NCBI GenBank assembly: GCA_029859455.1
Contig: JAOUDE010000136.1
Span: forward strand, 1-6,876
Length of the DNA: 6,876 nt
Direction of reading: 5' to 3'
Source of the DNA: Ignavibacteria bacterium
Lineage (GTDB): Bacteria; Bacteroidota; Ignavibacteria; UBA10030; UBA6906
Below the pieces are notes generated by a model. The model worked only from the letters and a program-made list of their open reading frames with translations, was not told where the DNA came from and searched no databases. A program made the position numbers and the translations under genes. Shown here piece after piece: positions 1 to 5,122 of this stretch. Position 1 is the stretch's first letter; each line of letters begins with the position of its first letter.

Positions 1-1740
1 GGAACCTTCACCAACGTGGCTGCGGCCGCAGGAGTCGAGCGGTCGGTTCTTCCGGGTAACATGGCCTCGGTCACCTGGGGAACGGTCTTCTTCGATTACA
101 ACAACGATCAGTTCCTTGATCTCTTCTTTGCAGCAGGACCGATCTCGACACCGACGCTCTACCAACCCGATGCATTCTTCGAGAATAACGAGGATGGGAC
201 CTTCACCGACATCTCCGAGGCCGCGGGATTGAACGATCCGAGGATGGCACGATGCTCCTCCATTGCCGACTTCGACGGCGATGGTTTCATGGATCTTTTT
301 GTCGGCCGATACGGGATGGCGCCTTCCCTGTACCGGAACGAAGCGTTCGATCTTGGCAATACGTATCAGTGGCTCACTGTGACGGTAGAGGGAACAATCA
401 GCAACAGAGATGGAATCGGCGCCCGCGTCATTCTTGAAACACCGGACGGCGTTTCTCAGATCAGAGAGATGACGAGCGGACCAACATACGGTGGCGGCGA
501 TCAGCGCATTGCACTGTTCGGGATGAGAAACAACTTGGAAGGAACCCTGACCGTGAGGTGGCCAACCGGAAGCGAACAGGTGATCGGCACCGTCGCCAGC
601 GGACAGACCATTCATGTCATCGAGGAAGAGGATGATCCAGGTCCCTGGCTGACAGAGATTCCGGACCAGAAGATTAACCAGACCCAGCCCGCGTTTCTAC
701 CGATCGTTCTGGATCAGTATATCAATCATCCGGTCCAACCCGATTCACTTATTGCCTGGTCCATTTCAGGTGAGGACCATATCCTCATCACGATCGATTC
801 AGGCAGAGTCGCCCTCGCAACAAGGATTGACAGTTCATGGATCGGCGCTGACACCGTTTCGTTCATGGCGACTGACACGGCCGGCGTTTCATATTCAGAA
901 GATGTCGTCTTCATATCATCGCTCGAGTACCGGATGAACATAGGCGGAGATTCCGTGACCACGAACGACGGGAGGTTCTTCCAGGCTGAGGAGGAATATA
1001 CCGGGGGAGGCTTCGGCATTGTCGGCGGGACCTCACGAGTTTACTCGGTTGGCATTTCAAGCACAGAGGACGACATCCTGTACCAGACGGTCCGGCAGGG
1101 ACTGTCCGGGTTCGAATTGACCCTTGATAGCATCCCGAACGGGACATACGATGTGACCCTTCACTTCATTGAGCCGCTCCGGACACGATCGGGCACCCGG
1201 ATCCTGGATGTGATCGCTGAGGATGTGCTGGTCCTCGATGACTTCAACGTATTCGCGAAGGCGGGAGGCATCTTCAAGGCAACCAGCGAACTCGTTTCGG
1301 CAACCGTTGTCGACAGCCAGCTGAATATCAGCCTCCTTCCTTCCAACGGGAAATCGATCCTTGTTTGTGCGATCGAGATTCAGTTCATGGGGCAGCAATC
1401 GGCTGAGTTCGGGCGGAACGGACTTGTCGCATCGGCCGTTACCACAACAACGGAACTCCCTTCGGAGTTCATGCTCCATCAGAACTATCCGAACCCGTTC
1501 AATCCGTCGACAACGATTCGATACGATGTGACGAAAGCGGGCAGTGTCCATCTTTCGATCTACGACATGCTGGGCCGTCACGTCGCGACGATTCTTGACC
1601 AGACATCACCGGCAGGCCGGCACACGGCTGTATGGAACGGGACCGATCATTCCGGCCGACCGGTTTCCAGCGGGGTGTATTTCTACCGCCTGAGGACGCC
1701 GGAAGGCGTTGCCATGCGAAGGATGATTCTGGCCAAATAG
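1..1740 (+). CDS. CRTAC1-type FG-GAP/ASPIC-UnbV protein with malectin-like and T9SS sorting domains (5' partial)
   Basis: This is the C-terminal 579 residues of a large secreted protein. The reading frame is open from base 1 and begins inside an FG-GAP motif (GTFTNVAAAAGV), so the true start is upstream and the GTG at 16 is not it. Counting from window residue 1: FG-GAP/VCBS repeats at about 1-118, with calcium-loop-like DYNNDQFLDL (32-41) and DFDGDGFMDL (90-99); ASPIC/UnbV domain at about 120-207, with NRDGIGARV and the WPTG motif at 187-190; a cadherin/dystroglycan-like Ig domain at about 215-305 (IPDQ, then FLPIVLDQY); a malectin-like domain at about 307-462 (MNIGG, DGRFFQAEEEY, LYQTVRQG, NGTYDVTLHFIEP, ending VCAIEIQF); and a T9SS type A sorting domain at about 486-579 with QNYPNPFNPST at 494-504 and the terminal beta strand MRRMILAK. 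FG-GAP plus ASPIC/UnbV defines the CRTAC1 family, and malectin domains usually bind carbohydrate. A role as an extracellular, surface-anchored binding protein is inferred. No enzyme domain is visible in this part. Confidence 0.9.
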   Translation, partial: GTFTNVAAAAGVERSVLPGNMASVTWGTVFFDYNNDQFLDLFFAAGPISTPTLYQPDAFFENNEDGTFTDISEAAGLNDPRMARCSSIADFDGDGFMDLFVGRYGMAPSLYRNEAFDLGNTYQWLTVTVEGTISNRDGIGARVILETPDGVSQIREMTSGPTYGGGDQRIALFGMRNNLEGTLTVRWPTGSEQVIGTVASGQTIHVIEEEDDPGPWLTEIPDQKINQTQPAFLPIVLDQYINHPVQPDSLIAWSISGEDHILITIDSGRVALATRIDSSWIGADTVSFMATDTAGVSYSEDVVFISSLEYRMNIGGDSVTTNDGRFFQAEEEYTGGGFGIVGGTSRVYSVGISSTEDDILYQTVRQGLSGFELTLDSIPNGTYDVTLHFIEPLRTRSGTRILDVIAEDVLVLDDFNVFAKAGGIFKATSELVSATVVDSQLNISLLPSNGKSILVCAIEIQFMGQQSAEFGRNGLVASAVTTTTELPSEFMLHQNYPNPFNPSTTIRYDVTKAGSVHLSIYDMLGRHVATILDQTSPAGRHTAVWNGTDHSGRPVSSGVYFYRLRTPEGVAMRRMILAK

Positions 1741-1784
1741 CGGTCGGTGCCCCCTTGCAAGCCGATTTCGATTTTCGTATTTTA

Positions 1785-1811
1785 CAGGTTCGGTTCGTTG
1801 TTCCGAACCTG
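1785..1811 (+). terminator. Perfect 9-bp hairpin downstream of the CRTAC1-type gene
   Basis: CAGGTTCGG (1785-1793) is the exact reverse complement of CCGAACCTG (1803-1811), with a 9-nt loop. It begins 44 nt after the stop codon. No T-tract follows on either strand, so it is not a textbook intrinsic terminator. It may be a 3'-end stabilising hairpin, a factor-assisted terminator, or an operator-like inverted repeat. Confidence 0.4.
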
Positions 1812-1923
1812 GATGTCGCTTCCAGTTCTTTCAACTTCTGTTTCACCATCCAGAACGCACTGTGGAATTTGTGCAGACTGAGCCGAGGGAAACCAGTGCA
1901 CGCAGGCGAAATTCCTCATTCCC

Positions 1924-1941
1924 AGAGGTGAAAACGCCTCT
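1924..1941. repeat. Hairpin AGAGGTG-AAAA-CGCCTCT
   Basis: The arms AGAGGTG (1924-1930) and CGCCTCT (1935-1941) pair over 7 bp with one G-T wobble, closing an AAAA loop. It lies mid-gap and has no T-tract. It could be part of a structured leader of the lamin-tail gene or of the 3' end of the preceding transcript. The function is unknown. Confidence 0.35.
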
Positions 1942-1990
1942 TGTCGCCGATATCCGCTTCTCAGGTGTGCAAATCCAGGGGCAAAGGCTG

Positions 1991-2028
1991 ATGCCGGTTC
2001 TGGCATAGTTCGTGTGCCTCGTCACACG
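1991..2028. repeat. Two tandem short hairpins upstream of the lamin-tail gene
   Basis: ATGCCG (1991-1996) pairs with TGGCAT (2001-2006) around a GTTC loop, with one wobble. Four bases later CGTGTG (2011-2016) pairs perfectly with CACACG (2023-2028) around CCTCGT. An alternative long-range pairing exists between GGAACC (2031-2036) and GGTTCC (2074-2079). These may form a structured 5' leader or paired protein-binding sites. I do not recognise a known riboswitch. Confidence 0.35.
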
Positions 2029-2146
2029 CGGGAACCATGCGAATCACGTTATTGTCACATGATCCCCTGAAGTGGTTCCGGATCTTCCCATCCCTGTCCG
2101 GTTGACCGGCGGTGAATCGGGTGCACGATGATGATTATCAAATCAC

Positions 2147-2150
2147 GGAG
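2147..2150 (+). promoter_or_regulatory. Shine-Dalgarno GGAG that decides the start of the lamin-tail gene
   Basis: GGAG lies 9 nt before ATG 2160. The in-frame GTG at 2112 has no such site at a good distance, and starting there would put 16 charged or polar residues before the signal peptide. ATG 2160 followed by ATG 2163 gives a normal export signal. Confidence 0.65.
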
Positions 2151-2159
2151 AACGTACAG

Positions 2160-4754
2160 ATGATGTTGCGCGCCATCTTTTTACATATCGGGATCCTTCT
2201 CAGTTTCGGATCCTTCGCACAATCCCAGGTTGTCATCAACGAGATCATGTATGATCCCGAAGGGGCTGATGATGAGTTCGGTGAATGGGTCGAGTTGTAC
2301 AACCCCGGTGAGACAGACATCGACATCGAGGGATGGGTGATCCACTGTCACGGGGGTTTTGTCCACACGATCGAAAACGGCGCCCCCCTCCTCGTTCCGG
2401 CCGGAGGTTATCTCCTCGTGGGCAGAAGTATGGACACAGGTCTGAACGGAAATGTGAATGTCGCCTACGCCTACGGAAACGACATCCCGCTCGGCGGCGG
2501 AGATGCGTTCTGGCTCGTGAATGGCAGCTATCCCTCTGTCGACAGCGTTAATTTCGGTGGCGTGGGTTTCCCGACCGGCAATGGGGTATCGCTCGAACTC
2601 TTCAACCCGACGATGCCGAACAATACGGCGAGCAGCTGGTCCACCTCGAGGAGTCAGTGGGCGGGAGCGGACTTTGGTACTCCGGGAGAGCAGAATTCGA
2701 TCTACTCTTCCGTTAGACCGGGAGATGTCGTTATCACAGAAATCATGAGCAATACTCTCGCCGTAGGGGATATTTTCGGCGAATGGTTCGAGGTTTATAA
2801 TAGAAGCGAGAACGACGTCGATCTCAACGGGGTCACGTTTTATGACCTGAGTGTGGATTCATTCACCGTCGCAGGCGCGCTCGTTATTCCGCCAGGTGAG
2901 TTTGCGGTCTTTACGGTCAATGCTGACTCAGCGACCAATGGTGGACTTGTGCATGAGCGTCTGTATGACTGGGGATCGAATACGAATTTCCGCTTTTCGG
3001 TTGGGGACGCTGTGATCATGAGAAGCGGTATTCTCAGGATCGATTCGGTCCGGTTCGACGGCGCTACGGGGTGGCCGGAACCGGAGGGTGCGTCGATGGT
3101 GCTGACCAATCTGACGGTGGACAACAACCTGCCCGAGTACTGGACTGTCGCAACACTGAGGGAACCTGGCTACTCGGGAATGTCAGGCGACCTCGGTTCG
3201 CCGGGCACGCTGGGACATGACCAGTCACTGGTTGACATCACTCCGCCCTTCCTGGAGTTCGCTCGGTCTTTCAATCCGAAGCTGATTGAAGTCTTCTTCA
3301 GTGAACCGCTCGACAAAGCGACAGCTGAAAACCCTGCCAACTACCAGCTCGACGGCGATATTGGCCAGGGGCTTGACCCGAGACTCAGCGACACCGATCC
3401 GACGATGGTGCGGCTCTCCCCGGGGGAACCAATTCTGCCGTTCGTCACCTACAACCTGACGGTAGTCGGAATTGCAGACACCCTGGGCAATGCGATGAGT
3501 TCCACAGGAACACAGTTTGCGTTTTCACCCCCTGCCCTTCCGTTCGATGTCTCAGTCACGGAAATCATGCATGACCCCAGCGGGGTCCAGGATGATCAGG
3601 GCGAGTGGTTCGAAGTCTTCAACCGATCCACCAGAGATATAGAGATGTCAGGCTGGACCATTTCAGACCTGACCGGCCAGAGCTTTACCGTTACCGGCTC
3701 CGTCATGGTGCCGGCCCAGAGCTATGCAGTCTTTACTGTCAACAGCGACAGTGCGACCAACGGCGGAATGGTCGTTGCGACCGACTCATGCGGCTGTCCC
3801 TGTACGATGCTGTACGACTGGGGAACGGCAATCGATTTTTCGCTGACGGGTCAGGACGCGATCATTATCAGGAACGGTGATGTGACCATCGATTCTGTCT
3901 CCTGGGGAGGACTCGGCTGGCCGAACCCGGGGGGGGCTTCTCTTGTCCTCAAGAACTTTCCTCCGACGTGGACTCACAACGATGCCGACAACTGGTTTAC
4001 CGCGACCGTGCGTGAGCCGGGCTACAACGGACCGGGAGAAAACCTCGGATCCCCGGGAACCACCGGAACGGGACAATTCCCGAATGGGGAGCTGACTTTC
4101 ACCGTTACCATCCCGGCGGCGAACCTCGTCGTCCCGGCAGCAGGTGACACGTTTGACGTACGGCTCCAGTGGATCCACAACACGAACATGAATGTGTTTG
4201 TCGACTCTTACACGGAGTTGATCACCCCCGAGGGCGTTCATATTCCATTGCTTGGGCCGTTTCGAATCATGGTGCCTGCGAACTCTGTTCTCAACCGGTG
4301 GCCCCGCGTATCCATCGCGGCCAGCTACCCGGCAGGCATATATACGGTCAACGCGGTTCTTTCATCGGATGGGATGTTCCCCGCCGATACTATCCGGTTT
4401 GCCAGCGGGACGTTTCAAAAGGTAGCATCGGCAAACCTTACAACCGGCCTGGAGAGCAACGAAGATGGACTTCCTGCTCAAACATATCTCAGCCAGAACT
4501 ATCCGAACCCGTTCAACCCTTCGACGGAAATCCGCTACGGTCTGAGAGAGGATGCCTGGACGACACTGAAGGTGTATAACAGTCTCGGACAGGAGGTGAT
4601 CACTCTGGTGAATGAACTGCAGGCGGCGGGCCATCGGAGCGTCACATGGAACGGCAAAAACGGAGCGCGCGCGCAGGTCGCGACCGGGATCTATATCTAC
4701 CGGCTGACCGCTGGTCAGTTTGTGGAAACGCGAAAATTCATCCTGATGAAGTAG
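2160..4754 (+). CDS. Secreted triple lamin-tail-domain protein with T9SS sorting domain
   Basis: This is a complete gene of 864 residues. Residues 1-20 form a signal peptide (MMLR basic end, hydrophobic core, likely cleavage after SFA). Domains in order: LTD1 about 24-180 (VVINEIMYDP, EWVELYN at 42-48); LTD2 about 189-350 (EWFEVYN at 208-214, ending GSPGT at 346-350); a Big_5/SbsA-like Ig domain about 359-459 (DITPPFLEFARSF, then FFSEPLDKATAENPANY); LTD3 about 464-634 (EWFEVFN at 482-488, ending GSPGT); a beta-rich domain about 644-757 that I cannot name; and a T9SS type A sorting domain about 771-864 (QNYPNPFNPST from 779, ending RKFILMK). LTD2 and LTD3 are clear duplicates, whereas LTD1 is more divergent. 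The protein has only four cysteines: C63 in LTD1, and C544, C546 and C548 in a 9-residue insert unique to LTD3. Bacterial LTDs are Ig-like folds, often linked to secreted nucleases or surface proteins, but no enzyme domain is present here. It is probably exported by Sec and then T9SS to the surface. The exact role is unknown. Confidence 0.92.
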   Translation: MMLRAIFLHIGILLSFGSFAQSQVVINEIMYDPEGADDEFGEWVELYNPGETDIDIEGWVIHCHGGFVHTIENGAPLLVPAGGYLLVGRSMDTGLNGNVNVAYAYGNDIPLGGGDAFWLVNGSYPSVDSVNFGGVGFPTGNGVSLELFNPTMPNNTASSWSTSRSQWAGADFGTPGEQNSIYSSVRPGDVVITEIMSNTLAVGDIFGEWFEVYNRSENDVDLNGVTFYDLSVDSFTVAGALVIPPGEFAVFTVNADSATNGGLVHERLYDWGSNTNFRFSVGDAVIMRSGILRIDSVRFDGATGWPEPEGASMVLTNLTVDNNLPEYWTVATLREPGYSGMSGDLGSPGTLGHDQSLVDITPPFLEFARSFNPKLIEVFFSEPLDKATAENPANYQLDGDIGQGLDPRLSDTDPTMVRLSPGEPILPFVTYNLTVVGIADTLGNAMSSTGTQFAFSPPALPFDVSVTEIMHDPSGVQDDQGEWFEVFNRSTRDIEMSGWTISDLTGQSFTVTGSVMVPAQSYAVFTVNSDSATNGGMVVATDSCGCPCTMLYDWGTAIDFSLTGQDAIIIRNGDVTIDSVSWGGLGWPNPGGASLVLKNFPPTWTHNDADNWFTATVREPGYNGPGENLGSPGTTGTGQFPNGELTFTVTIPAANLVVPAAGDTFDVRLQWIHNTNMNVFVDSYTELITPEGVHIPLLGPFRIMVPANSVLNRWPRVSIAASYPAGIYTVNAVLSSDGMFPADTIRFASGTFQKVASANLTTGLESNEDGLPAQTYLSQNYPNPFNPSTEIRYGLREDAWTTLKVYNSLGQEVITLVNELQAAGHRSVTWNGKNGARAQVATGIYIYRLTAGQFVETRKFILMK
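3929..3936 (+). repeat. G8 homopolymer inside the lamin-tail gene
   Basis: Eight consecutive G bases encode part of NPGGAS in LTD3. The frame on both sides matches LTD2 (WPEPEGAS), so the present length is the in-frame one. Such tracts are prone to slipped-strand mutation and sequencing error. Confidence 0.7.
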
Positions 4755-4762
4755 TACCATCC

Positions 4763-4794
4763 TCCGGAGGGTTCGTTGCAACGGGCCCTCCGGG
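4763..4794 (+). terminator. Long GC-rich hairpin just after the lamin-tail gene stop
   Basis: The core arms CCGGAGGG (4764-4771) and CCCTCCGG (4786-4793) are perfectly complementary. Pairing continues outward by one T-G wobble (4763/4794) and inward through positions 4772-4776 with 4781-4785 (two wobbles), giving about 14 bp around a four-base loop near 4777-4780. It begins 9 nt after the TAG. The following bases (TTGTCGCACC) are not a strong T-tract, so termination may be factor-dependent or bidirectional, but the position strongly suggests a transcript 3' end. Confidence 0.6.
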
Positions 4795-4880
4795 TTGTCG
4801 CACCTCCCCTTATCTACAGCAATAACCTTTCATCCTGCATCAATTCACTCAGTTTTGCTCCTATGGTGTGCGTTCACGCA

Positions 4881-4923
4881 TGAGGAGTCACGCTGCCGAC
4901 AAAACCTGTTTGAGCGGAGTCAC
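4881..4923. repeat. Spaced direct repeat TGAG(CG)GAGTCAC
   Basis: TGAGGAGTCAC (4881-4891) recurs as TGAGCGGAGTCAC (4911-4923). The shared block GGAGTCAC starts at 4884 and again at 4916, 32 nt apart, close to three helical turns. Both copies lie upstream of the proposed promoter at 4972. This resembles a tandem activator site, but no known regulator motif is recognised. Confidence 0.35.
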
Positions 4924-4971
4924 ATAAAACCCGAATCACAATCTTTTTTTTGCGTCGCCACCACCAGGCAC

Positions 4972-5001
4972 TTGATCTTAACGGATGGAAAGTAGTATGT
5001 T
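4972..5001 (+). promoter_or_regulatory. Candidate sigma70-like promoter for the propeller gene
   Basis: TTGATC (4972-4977) and TATGTT (4996-5001) are separated by 18 nt. A T8 tract lies about 20 nt upstream of the -35 box and could act as an UP-like or curved element. Transcription would start near 5008 and give a leader of about 115 nt. An alternative is a Bacteroidota-type -7 box, TAAATTTC at 5090-5097, close to TAnnTTTG, but no TTTG element sits at the right distance upstream. Confidence 0.35.
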
Positions 5002-5023
5002 GTAAATGAATGAACAACCATCA

Positions 5024-5059
5024 CCTGTGCACTCCTCATCCTCCTCGGATGATCACAGG
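5024..5059 (+). promoter_or_regulatory. Two-part leader hairpin upstream of the propeller gene
   Basis: CCTGTG (5024-5029) pairs with CACAGG (5054-5059). Inside it TCATCC (5036-5041) pairs with GGATGA (5047-5052) around a TCCTC loop, leaving an asymmetric internal loop (6 nt against 1 nt). It falls within the predicted leader of the next gene. It does not match a riboswitch class that I recognise. Its regulatory role is inferred from position only. Confidence 0.35.
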
Positions 5060-5111
5060 CGGGGAAAGCTCATCGGTTTCGACGTTTACTAAATTTCTTT
5101 TAAGCTCAATC

Positions 5112-5118
5112 AGGGAGG
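5112..5118 (+). promoter_or_regulatory. Shine-Dalgarno AGGGAGG of the propeller gene
   Basis: A strong purine-rich site ends 4 nt before ATG 5123, slightly close but acceptable. It fixes the start, which opens directly into a signal peptide. Confidence 0.75.
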
Positions 5119-5122
5119 TTCC

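Larger units (their letters stand above)
1741..2159. other. Non-coding gap between the CRTAC1-type gene and the lamin-tail gene
   Basis: These 419 nt contain no ORF with convincing composition, start or homology on either strand. The short open frames here on the minus strand (for example 1782-2006 and 1843-2025) lack a recognisable domain. Four short hairpins are annotated separately. The only sigma70-like promoter I can propose is TTGCAA (1755-1760), a 17-nt spacer and TATTTT (1778-1783). It lies far upstream of the next gene and would give a leader of about 370 nt, so it is weak evidence. No convincing promoter lies close to the next gene. Confidence 0.6.
4755..5122. other. Non-coding gap before the Asp-box propeller gene
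   Basis: These 368 nt have no credible gene. They hold, in order, the 3' hairpin of the lamin-tail gene, a spaced direct repeat (4881-4923), a T8 tract (4944-4951), a sigma70-like promoter (4972-5001), a two-part leader hairpin (5024-5059), an AT-rich stretch near 5088-5103, and the Shine-Dalgarno site of the next gene. The stretch is more AT-rich than the flanking genes, as expected for a promoter region. Confidence 0.6.

Noticed and set aside
16..18. GTG at 16 as the start of the first gene
   Set aside because: The frame is open through base 1 and the first residues already belong to an FG-GAP motif, so the gene starts upstream.
1057..1581. Minus-strand open frame of 174 residues
   Set aside because: It lies wholly antisense to the malectin-like and sorting domains, has no recognisable domain, and is a by-product of codon bias on the other strand.
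2001..2017. Sigma54 promoter (TGGCAT...TGC) in the first gap
   Set aside because: The spacing between the GG and GC elements is 12 nt rather than 10.
2112..2159. GTG start at 2112 for the lamin-tail gene
   Set aside because: It would place 16 mostly polar residues ahead of the signal peptide and lacks a well-placed Shine-Dalgarno. ATG 2160 has GGAG 9 nt upstream.
4665..4674. Five GC dinucleotides in the sorting tail of the lamin-tail gene
   Set aside because: It encodes ordinary residues (ARA) in a conserved tail and needs no special explanation.
4795..4995. Short plus-strand open frame in the gap before the propeller gene
   Set aside because: It opens with TTG immediately after the hairpin, has no ribosome binding site or domain, and overlaps the proposed promoter.
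5020..5122. Cyclic-di-GMP (GEMM) riboswitch before the propeller gene
   Set aside because: The leader has a CACAGG element and a hairpin, but the conserved receptor segments of the class are absent.
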